From DATKDF01 sp963752045 (lineage in GTDB: Bacteria; Acidobacteriota; Vicinamibacteria; Vicinamibacterales; SCN-69-37), in contig CAVVWN010000005.1 in assembly GCA_963752045.1 (NCBI GenBank), forward strand, positions 62,001 through 126,000: a stretch of 64,000 bases of DNA, written 5' to 3'. Shown piece after piece: positions 1-7,815 of the stretch. The position numbers were made by a program, and so were the translations under genes. The notes below the pieces were generated by a model. It searched no databases and had not been told where the DNA came from. It worked only from the letters and a program-made list of their open reading frames with translations. Within the stretch, counting starts at the first letter, position 1; every line of letters begins with the position of its first letter.

Positions 1-92
1 ACGAGGTGACTCGGACGCGACACCGAGATGTCGATTACATTTCGTGAAGGGATGCATAATCAGCGTCACATTCCTGTGATGGAGGGCTGTTC

Positions 93-1018
93 ATGCTGCG
101 TCGACACCTGCTTGTCACCGTTCTGACCGCGCTCATCGTCGCGGCCGTCGCCGTCCTGTCTGCCGGCCGCAACCTCCGCAGCAGGCGCCTCGGTTCAAGG
201 TGCTCATCTCGGTCGACATGGAAGGCGTGGCCGGCGTCGTCACGAGCGACCAGCTCGGCCCGGCCGGGTTCGAGTACGGGCGGTTTCGCGAGTTCATGAC
301 GCGGGAGGCGCTTGCGGCCGTGGAGGCCGCGCGCGCGGCCGGCGCGACCGAGATCGTCGTGGCCGATGCCCACGGCAACGGCGAGAACCTGCTCATCGAG
401 GCGTTTCCGCCCGACGTGCGCATCATCCGGTCGTGGCCCCGGAAGCTCAGCATGGTCGCCGGCGTCGACGATGGCGTCGACGCGCTCGTGTTCATCGGCT
501 ATCACGCCGGCACGAACAACCCCACCGGCGTGCGCGCCCACACGTTCTCGAGCGCGACTCTCACGCGGGTGGCGCTCAACGGCGCGAACGTGACCGAAGG
601 CTCGTGGAACGCGGCGATTGCCGGAGAGTTCGGCGTACCCGTCGTCATGATCTCGGGTGACGATGCGGCGATTGCCGAGGTGCGCGGGACGGTGGGGAAC
701 ATCGAGGCGGCCGAGACGAAGCGAAACCTCGGCTTTCACTCGGCGAACACGCTCACGCCGCAGGCGGCCGCTTCGCTCATCCGGCAACGCGTCGAAGCCG
801 GCCTCAGGCGGCGCACGGAGATGAAACCGTACCGCGTCAACGGTCCGGTGACGGTCGACGTGTCGTTCAAGAACTACATGCCGGCCGAAGTGCTCGCCTA
901 CCTGCCGATGTTCGAGCGCACGGATTCACATTCGGTCCGCTTCCGCGCGAAGGACATGGCGGAAGCCTCCGCGATCATGGAGTTCATCACGGAGTACCGG
1001 GCGGATATCACGCCGTAG
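93..1018 (+). CDS. M55 family D-aminopeptidase (DppA-like), exported, frameshift in leader
   Basis: Zinc D-aminopeptidase of the M55 (DppA) family, expected to trim D-amino-acid peptides. The mature part begins near position 170 and reads without interruption to 1018. It carries the family's metal-binding start SVDMEGVAGV, then GYHAG and RAHTFS, and VTEGSWNAAIAGEFGVP. A hydrophobic leader (MLRRHLLVTVLTALIVAAVA) opens at ATG 93 behind a good ribosome site (ggaggg, 81-86), but it lies in a different frame from the mature domain. The frames meet at about 155-175, so one base has been lost or two gained there. The alternative is initiation at GTG 200, which would give a leaderless cytoplasmic enzyme of 272 residues. 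I prefer the exported form because the leader is clear and well placed. Family assignment is firm; the exact join is not. Confidence 0.8.
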
Positions 1019-1019
1019 G

Positions 1020-1160
1020 ACGTCAGGTGCGACGGGGTGCGTCAGGTGCGACGGGGTGCGTCAGGTGCGTCAGGGTGCGTCGGGGTGCGGCCAAAGAGCA
1101 CCCGGTCGCACCCAGTCGCACCCGACGCACCTGACGCACCCGACGCACCTGACGCACCCC
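1020..1160. repeat. GTGCGTC/GACGCAC repeat block forming a large inverted repeat
   Basis: Short units of the type ggtgcgtca and ggtgcgacg run left to right at 1020-1090, and the complementary units gacgcacct and gacgcaccc follow at 1115-1160. A 17-base stretch at 1055-1071 is perfectly complementary to 1124-1140 and again to 1142-1158. The block lies between convergent genes and could fold into a long hairpin that ends both transcripts. Related units recur at 1664-1735 and inside the lipoprotein gene at 4361-4513. Confidence 0.8.
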
Positions 1161-1176
1161 GTCGCACCCGACCGGG

Positions 1177-1602
1177 CTACTTGTCTTTGATCCTCGTCGC
1201 TGACCAGGGAATGAGGTTGCCCTGGATGTCGATGGCGCCCGACATGTTGCCGTCTTCCTGGAGCGTGCCCTTGAACCAGATTTCGTTCGTGCCGTCAGGG
1301 CTCACCGCGAACCAGAGCACGCCTTCGGCGATCTCGCCGTAGATGTTCGACGTGCCCATCTCGCTCGTGATCGATCCGGAGACCTTGTTCGGTTCCTTCT
1401 CGTCGAGGGCGATGGTCACCGTGGCCGCCATGGACCCGTTGGGCGACTGCAGCGACAGGTTCCACTTGCCGGCATAGGACGGCTTGGCGGTCTCCTCGGT
1501 CTTCTGCTCGGGCTTCGGCTTGGCCGGATCCTGGGCTGCAGCCGCGGCCGGCAGGCCGACGACCAGCGCGAGCGCGGCGGTGATGGCGAGAAACTTCTTC
1601 AT
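1177..1602 (-). CDS. Small exported protein of unknown function
   Basis: 141 residues. A clear signal peptide (MKKFLAITAALALVVGLPAA, cleavage likely after AAAQ) is followed by a Lys/Glu/Pro-rich spacer and a domain of about 95 residues rich in beta strands (SYAGKWNLSLQSPNG, VSGSITSEMG, GAIDIQGN). A strong ribosome site (gaggagg) sits just before the ATG. I do not recognise a named family; the pattern suggests a small beta-barrel or lipocalin-like periplasmic protein. It faces the M55 gene across the repeat block and is separated from the GMP synthase gene by a second repeat tract. Confidence 0.75.
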   Translation of the reverse strand: MKKFLAITAALALVVGLPAAAAAQDPAKPKPEQKTEETAKPSYAGKWNLSLQSPNGSMAATVTIALDEKEPNKVSGSITSEMGTSNIYGEIAEGVLWFAVSPDGTNEIWFKGTLQEDGNMSGAIDIQGNLIPWSATRIKDK

Positions 1603-1663
1603 GGCGCCTCCTCAAGCGCGCCCGCGAGGGCCGGGCGTCGCCAAATCATAAGCCCAAATCCGC

Positions 1664-1735
1664 ACCTTGGCGCACCCGCCGCACCCGCGCCCCCGCCGCA
1701 CCCGACGCACCCGACGCACCCGCCGCACCCGTCAT
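1664..1735. repeat. GCACCCGCC/GCACCCGAC tandem repeat
   Basis: About eight imperfect copies of a 9-base unit (gcacccgcc, gcacccgac) fill the spacer between the small exported protein gene and the stop codon of the GMP synthase gene. The same unit forms the block at 1020-1160 and an in-frame repeat at 4361-4513. Confidence 0.8.
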
Positions 1736-3561
1736 TCCCACTCAATCGTTCCCGGCGGTTTGGTGGTCAGGTCGAGCACGAGGCCGGAGACGCCGGGCAG
1801 CGCGAGGATTGGGTCGCGGATCTCGTCGACGAGCGCCCGGGGCAGCTCGGCCGGTCGCGCCGTCATCCCGCGCTCGGAGAGCACCGGCCGGAGTATGACC
1901 AGTTCCTCGCCGTGGCCGTCGATGCGGAGCGGCAGCATGACGGTGGGGAACTGCCAGATGGCGCGCATGAGCCCGTGACGCTCGACGGCGGCCATCACGA
2001 TCGCGTCGGCCTCGCGGAGCAGGTCGAGCCTGGCGCGCGTCATGCCGGCGGCGACGGGTTCGGCGCGGTGAATCCCCCTGCCGGACAGATCGATCACGCA
2101 GCGGTTCACGCCTTTGATGCGCCCGTAGATCTGTGATGCCAGCGAGACGAGCGTCGCGTGCGGCGCCTCGCCGACGAGCGCAACCGGCTGCTCGTAGGTC
2201 CGCAGATCCGCCTTCACGCCCACCGAGCGGACCGGCAGCAGCCGCCCTTCGAGGCCGGAGCCGCGAAGCTCGGCGTCGATCTGCGGCTGCACGCGTTCGG
2301 GGTCGTGGCCGTCGGGCACGCGGCCGTCCGAGCAGAGCAGGCGCACGCCGAGGCCGGGCCCGGGGAAGGGATGCCGCCAGACGAGCGCCTCGGCCACGCC
2401 GAGCGCCTCGGCCATCTCGCGCACCTCCACTTTGTACAGATCGCTGATCGGCTCCACGATCCTGCCGGCCCGGATCATCTCTTCGATGACGGGCACGCGA
2501 TTGTGATGCGTCTTGATCGTATCGGCCCGTCGCGTGCCGCCGGTCTCGATGGTGTCGGGGTAAATCGTGCCCTGCGCGAGCAGCATGTCGCCCAGGTCGA
2601 GCCGACGCATTTCGTCTTCGAAGACCTGGATGAACGTGTCGCCGATTCGCCGCCGCTTGGCTTCCGGGTCGACCACGCCATCGAGCGCCGCGAGGAACCG
2701 GTCCGACGCGTCCACGAAGTGGAGGTTGCGGCCGAGCCCGTGTTCTTCGAACTCGGCGACGACGTCGCGCGATTCGTTCTTGCGCATGAGTCCGTTGTCG
2801 ATGTGCAGCAGGTAGAGCTGGTCCTGGCCGAGCGCCCGGCCGAGCAGGCGCGCGCACACGGTCGAGTCCACGCCGCCCGACGCCAGCAGAAACACCTTCC
2901 GTCTGCCGACCTGTTTCTGGATGGCCTCCACCTGCTCGTCCACATGCCGCGCCATCGTCCAGTCGCCCCTGCAGCCGCAGACGTCGATGACGAAGTTGCG
3001 GATCATCGCCTCGCCGTACTCCGTGTCGTCCACCTCGGGGTGGTACTGGAAGCCGTAGCGCCGCCGCCGCTCGTCGGCGATCGCCGCGAACCGGTGCGGC
3101 GCGCCGTCGTGGTCGTACGAGACGCCCACCTCGCGGAAGCCCTCGCCGACGGCGACGACCGTGTCCTGATGGCTCATCCACACGGTCTGGTCCCGCGGCA
3201 GGCCCGCGAACACCGGCGTGTCGGCGCCCGTCACCTCGAGCCGCGCCGGCCCGTACTCGCTGCGGCAGTGCTGGACGATGCCGCCGTAGTGTTTGGCGAT
3301 TTCCTGATGACCGAAGCAGAACCCGAGAATCGGCAGGTCGAGGTCGAGGATCGCGCGGTTGAATCCGCCTTCGCCGTCCGAGGCGAGCGACGGGCTTCCC
3401 GAGAGGATGATGCCCTTGAAACCGGCAAACGCGTCCACGGGATCCTCCGGCTGCAGGATCTCCGCAAGGACGTGCTGGCGTCGGACCTTGGTCGCGATGA
3501 GGTGGGCGTACTGACCGCCGAAATCGACGACGGCGATGCGATCGTGGGCGGGGTGGGTCAT
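1732..3561 (-). CDS. guaA: GMP synthase (glutamine-hydrolysing)
   Basis: Converts XMP to GMP with ATP and glutamine-derived ammonia. The N-terminal class I glutamine amidotransferase domain has the nucleophile region GFCFGHQEIAKHYGG and the His-Glu pair in FQYHPEV. The ATP pyrophosphatase domain has the PP-loop LASGGVDSTVCA, then AQGTIYPDTIE and a DTIKTHHN segment. The C-terminus ends in the typical dimerisation tail TTKPPGTIEWE. At 609 residues it is longer than the usual 510-530 of bacterial GuaA, the extra length lying in the C-terminal half, as in the larger GMPS forms. It is divergent from the DUF305 gene across 96 bases. Confidence 0.95.
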   Translation of the reverse strand: MTHPAHDRIAVVDFGGQYAHLIATKVRRQHVLAEILQPEDPVDAFAGFKGIILSGSPSLASDGEGGFNRAILDLDLPILGFCFGHQEIAKHYGGIVQHCRSEYGPARLEVTGADTPVFAGLPRDQTVWMSHQDTVVAVGEGFREVGVSYDHDGAPHRFAAIADERRRRYGFQYHPEVDDTEYGEAMIRNFVIDVCGCRGDWTMARHVDEQVEAIQKQVGRRKVFLLASGGVDSTVCARLLGRALGQDQLYLLHIDNGLMRKNESRDVVAEFEEHGLGRNLHFVDASDRFLAALDGVVDPEAKRRRIGDTFIQVFEDEMRRLDLGDMLLAQGTIYPDTIETGGTRRADTIKTHHNRVPVIEEMIRAGRIVEPISDLYKVEVREMAEALGVAEALVWRHPFPGPGLGVRLLCSDGRVPDGHDPERVQPQIDAELRGSGLEGRLLPVRSVGVKADLRTYEQPVALVGEAPHATLVSLASQIYGRIKGVNRCVIDLSGRGIHRAEPVAAGMTRARLDLLREADAIVMAAVERHGLMRAIWQFPTVMLPLRIDGHGEELVILRPVLSERGMTARPAELPRALVDEIRDPILALPGVSGLVLDLTTKPPGTIEWE

Positions 3562-3657
3562 CCGGAGCGTGGCCTCGGGACGAGATACTAGCAGCTTCTT
3601 CCCAACGTCCGGCCCGATGGCGTACTATGCGGACTTCACCAAGGAGACGTTGACAAC

Positions 3658-4266
3658 ATGCATCGGGCAGTTCCGTGCCTCGTCGCCGCCGCCGCGCTCT
3701 TCGTCGCGGCCGGTCCCGGCGCCCGCGCGGCCGGCCAGTCGGCAAGCGCCGGCCAGGCGCCGGCCGTCAACAAGGCCGACATCGACTTCATGTCGGGCAT
3801 GATTCCGCATCACGCACAGGCCGTGCTGATTGCCGGATGGGCGCCGACCCACGGCGCAAGAAGTGACGTCCGGATCCTCTGCGAACGGATCGTCGTCGGC
3901 CAGAAGGACGAGATCGCGTTGATGCAGACCTGGCTCAGCGATCGCGGCCTGCCGGTGCCCGCGGCCGACGCCACCCATCACGTCATGAAGATGGGCGACA
4001 TGGAGCACAAGATGCTCATGCCGGGCATGCTGTCGGAGGCCGAGCTCGCCCAGCTCGACAAGGCGCGCGGGCCGGAGTTCGACCGGCTGTTCCTGACGTT
4101 CATGATCAGGCACCACGAAGGCGCCATCAAGATGGTGGACGACCTGTTCGAGTCGTACGGCGGCGCGCAGGATGAAACCGTATTCAGGCTGGCGTCGGAC
4201 ATCTACGCCGACCAGCAGACCGAGGTTGCCCGGATGCACGTGATGCTCTCCGGAGGGGGATTCTGA
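3658..4266 (+). CDS. DUF305 family exported protein
   Basis: 202 residues with a signal peptide ending near ARAAGQ. It holds two copies of the histidine-rich helical signature of DUF305 (ferritin-like fold), MIPHHAQAV near residue 49 and MIRHHEGAIKMV near residue 155, plus a Met/His-rich stretch (HHVMKMGDMEHKMLMPGM) that could bind copper or another metal. A ribosome site aaggag lies 11 bases before the ATG. The stop is two bases before the next ATG, so it is almost certainly cotranscribed with the LVIVD lipoprotein gene. The function of DUF305 is not established; metal handling in the periplasm is an inference from the ligands. Confidence 0.88.
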   Translation: MHRAVPCLVAAAALFVAAGPGARAAGQSASAGQAPAVNKADIDFMSGMIPHHAQAVLIAGWAPTHGARSDVRILCERIVVGQKDEIALMQTWLSDRGLPVPAADATHHVMKMGDMEHKMLMPGMLSEAELAQLDKARGPEFDRLFLTFMIRHHEGAIKMVDDLFESYGGAQDETVFRLASDIYADQQTEVARMHVMLSGGGF

Positions 4267-4268
4267 CC

Positions 4269-6410
4269 ATGACGTCTCGCATCGTCGGCCGGCACGCCGG
4301 CCTGTTCCTGTCACTGCCACTCGCCGCGGGCCTGCTCGTCGCCGCGTGCGCGCCGAAGTCGGCGACCCCTGAAGCCCCGGCGACACCTGAAGCCCCGGCG
4401 GCACCTGCGGCACCGGCGGCACCTGCCGCACCCGCCGCACCCGCCGCACCCGCCGCACCCGCCGCACCCGTCGCACCCGTCGCACCCGCCGCACCCGACG
4501 CACCCGCCGCTGCCCAGCCCGAGCAGGCCGGCGGCCGCGGGGGTCGTGGCACGCCGCCGCCCCCACCGCCACCCGTGCCGGCCGTGATGCCGGCGCCCGT
4601 GCAGCCGATCGTCTCCATGACGGCGCCCACGCCCGATCCGCGCGTCGGTCTCCGCGCCGGCTACTGGGACGCGGCACAGGCCGCCTGGAACCTCAGGCTC
4701 GTGTCGACGACGCCGCCGGCCGAGGGGTTCATCGGCGTGACCAACTCGGACCTGGCCTTCAAGGACAACTACGTCATCCAGGGCAACTACAACGGGTTCC
4801 AGATCTTCGACGTGTCGAACCCGTCGAAGCCCGTGCTCGTGCGCGCCTACCTCTGCCCGGCCTCGCAGAGCGACGTCTCGGTCTACAGGAACCTGCTGTT
4901 CGTGTCGGGCGAAGGCCTGGGCGGGCGCACCGACTGCGGCACCCAGGGCGTGCCCGAGCCGGTGAGCGCCGAGCGCCTGCGCGGCATCCGTATCTTCGAC
5001 ATCTCCGACATTCGCAATCCGAAGTACGTGGCCAACGTGCAGACGTGCCGCGGCTCGCACACGCACACGGTCGTGAGCGATCCGCAGGACCCGGAGAGCG
5101 TCTACATCTACGTGTCGGGATCGTCGCGCGTCCGTTCGCCCGAGGAACTGCCCGGATGCCTCGACGCGCCGCAGGACGATCCGAACACCGCGCTCTTCCG
5201 GATCGAAGTGATCAAGGTTCCGCTGGCCGCGCCCGAACAGGCGGCCATCGTCAACTCGCCCCGCATCTTCGAGAACCTGGCGCCGGCGCCGCGCAATCCC
5301 GAGCGCGACGCGGCGGGCCGGGCCGGCGGCGCTCGTGCCGGCGGCGCGGCCGCGGGCGCGGCGACGGGCGCGGCGGCGGCCGGAGCCGTTGCGGGTGGTG
5401 CGGCGGCCGGAGGGGCCGCCGGAGGTGCGGCAGCCGCCGGTGGCCGCGGTGGCGGTCGCGGGCGCGGCGGGCCGCCGACCGGCCCGAATCAGTGCCACGA
5501 CATCACCGTGTATCCAGAGGCCGGGCTGGCCGGCGGCGCGTGCGGCGGGTACGGCCTGCTGCTCGACATCCGCGAAGTGGCCTATCCGATTCGCATCGAC
5601 GCGGCGGCCGACATGAACATGTCGTTCTGGCATTCGGCGACGTTCAGCAACGACGGCACGAAGGTGCTCTTCACCGACGAGTGGGGCGGCGGATCCGCGC
5701 CGCGCTGCCGTGAGACCGACAAGCCCGAGTGGGGCGCCAACGCGATCTTCACCATCGAAGACAACAAGCTCGTGTTCCACAGCTACTACAAGATCCCGGC
5801 GCCGCAGACCTCGGAGGAGAACTGCGTCGCGCACAACGGCTCGCTCATTCCCATTCCGGGGCGCGAAGTGATGGTGCAGGGCTGGTACCAGGGCGGCATC
5901 TCGGTGTTCGACTGGACGGACCCGAAGCGCCCGTTCGAGATCGCGTACTTCGACCGCGGGCCGCTCAACGGCGAGCGGCTGCAGAGTGCGGGTTCCTGGT
6001 CGGTGTACTGGTACAACGGCCTGATCTACAGCTCCGAGATCGCGCGCGGCCTCGACATCTACGACCTCCTGCCGAGCGGCCTCGTGACGCAGAACGAGAT
6101 CGACGCCGCCAAGACCGTGCGCTTCGACATCGTCAACGCGCAGGAGCAGCGGCGGTTCACGTGGCCGCCGAGCTTCGCCCTGGCGCGCGCCTACCTCGAT
6201 CAACTGGAGCGGTCGAGTGGACTGGCGGCGGCTCGCATCGCGGCCGCGCGCACGGAGCTTTCGGCCGCCGAGCGGCTGACCGGTGAGCCGCGGCAGGCGG
6301 CACTCGCCCGGCTCGCCGACGCGCTCACGCGCGACGTGACCGGCGCGGGCGACCAGGAAAAGGCGCGCATGCTGGCCGAGGCCGTCCGCGATCTCTCGAC
6401 CGCCCGCTGA
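4269..6410 (+). CDS. LVIVD-repeat lipoprotein with Ala-Pro spacer and Gly-Arg loop
   Basis: 713 residues. A lipoprotein signal ends at LLVAAC (Cys about residue 27), so it should be lipid-anchored. An Ala-Pro spacer (residues ~31-82) built of repeated APA/APV/APD units precedes the fold. The body contains LVIVD-type propeller segments such as YNGFQIFDVSNPSKPVLVR, IRIFDISDIRNPKYV and GGISVFDWTDPKRPFE. A low-complexity Gly/Ala/Arg loop interrupts it at about residues 350-405. The C-terminal 90 residues are helical. Extracytoplasmic binding or scaffolding is inferred; no catalytic site is evident. The Ala-Pro spacer is encoded by the same 9-base unit as the intergenic repeats upstream. Confidence 0.85.
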   Translation: MTSRIVGRHAGLFLSLPLAAGLLVAACAPKSATPEAPATPEAPAAPAAPAAPAAPAAPAAPAAPAAPVAPVAPAAPDAPAAAQPEQAGGRGGRGTPPPPPPPVPAVMPAPVQPIVSMTAPTPDPRVGLRAGYWDAAQAAWNLRLVSTTPPAEGFIGVTNSDLAFKDNYVIQGNYNGFQIFDVSNPSKPVLVRAYLCPASQSDVSVYRNLLFVSGEGLGGRTDCGTQGVPEPVSAERLRGIRIFDISDIRNPKYVANVQTCRGSHTHTVVSDPQDPESVYIYVSGSSRVRSPEELPGCLDAPQDDPNTALFRIEVIKVPLAAPEQAAIVNSPRIFENLAPAPRNPERDAAGRAGGARAGGAAAGAATGAAAAGAVAGGAAAGGAAGGAAAAGGRGGGRGRGGPPTGPNQCHDITVYPEAGLAGGACGGYGLLLDIREVAYPIRIDAAADMNMSFWHSATFSNDGTKVLFTDEWGGGSAPRCRETDKPEWGANAIFTIEDNKLVFHSYYKIPAPQTSEENCVAHNGSLIPIPGREVMVQGWYQGGISVFDWTDPKRPFEIAYFDRGPLNGERLQSAGSWSVYWYNGLIYSSEIARGLDIYDLLPSGLVTQNEIDAAKTVRFDIVNAQEQRRFTWPPSFALARAYLDQLERSSGLAAARIAAARTELSAAERLTGEPRQAALARLADALTRDVTGAGDQEKARMLAEAVRDLSTAR
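4361..4513 (+). repeat. In-frame 9-base repeat encoding Ala-Pro spacer
   Basis: Copies of gcacccgcc and close variants (gcacctgcg, gcacccgtc, gcacccgac) follow one another in frame, each giving an Ala-Pro-Ala/Val/Asp triplet. The unit length is a multiple of three, so copy-number change would leave the protein readable. The unit matches the noncoding tracts at 1020-1160 and 1664-1735. Confidence 0.85.
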
Positions 6411-6416
6411 ACCTCT

Positions 6417-6470
6417 GCAGGGCGGACTGAAGTTCTGTAGGGCGGACTGAAGTTCAGTCCGCCCTACAGG
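6417..6470. terminator. Perfect 17-bp inverted repeat, REP-like, likely terminator
   Basis: Positions 6435-6451 (ctgtagggcggactgaa) and 6453-6469 are perfect reverse complements separated by one base. A further partial copy of the left arm precedes it at 6417-6434. It lies seven bases after the LVIVD gene stop and could act as an intrinsic terminator, though no U-tract follows. A half copy (gtagggcggactt) sits at 7805-7817, right at the start codon of the VPS10/BNR gene. Confidence 0.75.
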
Positions 6471-6592
6471 TGTCACCCGCCCACATTCTCGTAATTGCCA
6501 GCCGGCCGTCATTCGGCGGCCGGCGACGGGCCATGCGCCGGCCGGCCCGGCCCGTGTGGCACGGCTGTTGGATGGCCTGTCGCTGGACTCCG

Positions 6593-7804
6593 ATGTCACG
6601 CCCCTGCCGCCTCGCCGTCATCGTGCTCGCGCTGGCTCTTGGCGCAGGCTGCTCGACGAGCGCGCCAACGGCGCCGTCGGCGCCGGCACCCGCGCAAAGC
6701 CAGACACCGCTCAGCATCACGACCCATCCCCAGAGCCAGACCGTCGATTCGGGCAGCACGGCCACGCTGACCGTGGCGGCCGCGGGTACGGCGCCCATGA
6801 CCTATCAGTGGTTCATCGGCGCGACCGGGACGACCACGCTGCCGATTTCCGGAGCGACGGCCGCGAGCTACACGACGCCGGCGCTCACGCAGACGACAAG
6901 CTACTGGGTGCGCGTGTCGGATCCAGGTGGTTCGACCGACTCGGCTACGGCGATCGTGACGGTGACACCGCCGCCAGACGCGCCGCCTCCCGGGCCGTCG
7001 CCTCCGCCCGAACCGCCACCTCCGCCACCACCGGATCCTCCGGCGCCGCCGCCTCCGTCTCCGCCCCCTCCACCGGCGCCGCCGCCCCCGTCACCGCCGC
7101 CGGCGACCGCGCCGGCGATCACGCTGCAACCGGAAAGCCGGTCCGTGACCGCGGGACAGTCGGCGACGCTCAGTGTTGGCGCGAGCGGCACGGCGCCGCT
7201 CGCCTATCAGTGGTTCGTCGGCGCGAGCGGCACCACGTCATCACCCATTGGCGGCGCCACGTCGGCGAGTTACACGACGCCGGCGCTCACCCAGACGACC
7301 AGTTACTGGGTGCGCGTGTCGAACAGCGCGGGCACGGCCGATTCGGCCACCGCCACGATCACGGTAGCGGCCGACGAGTCCGGCGCCGCGCTCGAGGATG
7401 ATGTGCTGGTGCTCGTCAATCAGTACCGGGCGGCCGGAGCAACGTGCGGCGGGACCTTCTACGGCCCCGTTCCCGCGCTCGTGATGAACGCCCAGCTGAG
7501 GTCCGCCGCGCGCGGCCACAGCCAGGACATGGCGGCGAACAACTACTTCTCTCACACCAGCCTCGACGGCCGCACGTTCGATCAGCGGATTCGCGACGCG
7601 GGCTACAGCGGCGCCTTCCCCTGGGGCGAGAACATCGCCGCCGGCCAGGCCACGCCGCAGCAGGTCGTCGACGGCTGGATGGCGAGCCCGGGCCACTGCA
7701 CCAACATCATGTCTGCCGGGTATAAGGTGATAGGCGTGGGATACGGCTTCAGCACCGGCTCGACCTACCGGCACTACTGGACGCAGGACTTCGGCGGGTC
7801 GTAA
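6593..7804 (+). CDS. Lipoprotein with two Ig-like domains, Pro-rich linker and CAP/SCP domain
   Basis: 403 residues from ATG 6593, chosen because it puts a lipobox (ALGAGC) about 21 residues in; ATGs further upstream would lengthen the N-terminus. Two near-duplicate Ig-like domains (each containing YQWF and LTQTTSYWVRVS, about residues 35-125 and 175-260) flank a linker that is almost all Pro. The C-terminal third is a CAP (YkwD-type) domain, with the conserved HTSLDGRTF, WGENIAAG and SPGHCTNIM segments holding its His and Glu residues. Bacterial CAP proteins of this type are exported and of uncertain activity. The gene sits 11 bases before the next one and may be cotranscribed. Confidence 0.88.
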   Translation: MSRPCRLAVIVLALALGAGCSTSAPTAPSAPAPAQSQTPLSITTHPQSQTVDSGSTATLTVAAAGTAPMTYQWFIGATGTTTLPISGATAASYTTPALTQTTSYWVRVSDPGGSTDSATAIVTVTPPPDAPPPGPSPPPEPPPPPPPDPPAPPPPSPPPPPAPPPPSPPPATAPAITLQPESRSVTAGQSATLSVGASGTAPLAYQWFVGASGTTSSPIGGATSASYTTPALTQTTSYWVRVSNSAGTADSATATITVAADESGAALEDDVLVLVNQYRAAGATCGGTFYGPVPALVMNAQLRSAARGHSQDMAANNYFSHTSLDGRTFDQRIRDAGYSGAFPWGENIAAGQATPQQVVDGWMASPGHCTNIMSAGYKVIGVGYGFSTGSTYRHYWTQDFGGS

Positions 7805-7815
7805 GTAGGGCGGAC

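Noticed and set aside
200..1018. M55 peptidase starting at GTG 200 as the whole gene
   Set aside because: It would cut off the residues just before the metal-binding start and ignore a well-placed ribosome site and signal peptide at 93. Kept only as an alternative.
1020..1735. CRISPR array
   Set aside because: The repeat units are 9 bases, run directly into each other without unique spacers, and no cas gene is near.
1742..3745. Very long Arg-rich open frames on both strands (for example opposite guaA, the kinases, VPS10 and the permease)
   Set aside because: They overlap well-supported genes in other frames and show only the Arg/Pro/Ala-rich composition expected of shadow frames in high-GC DNA.
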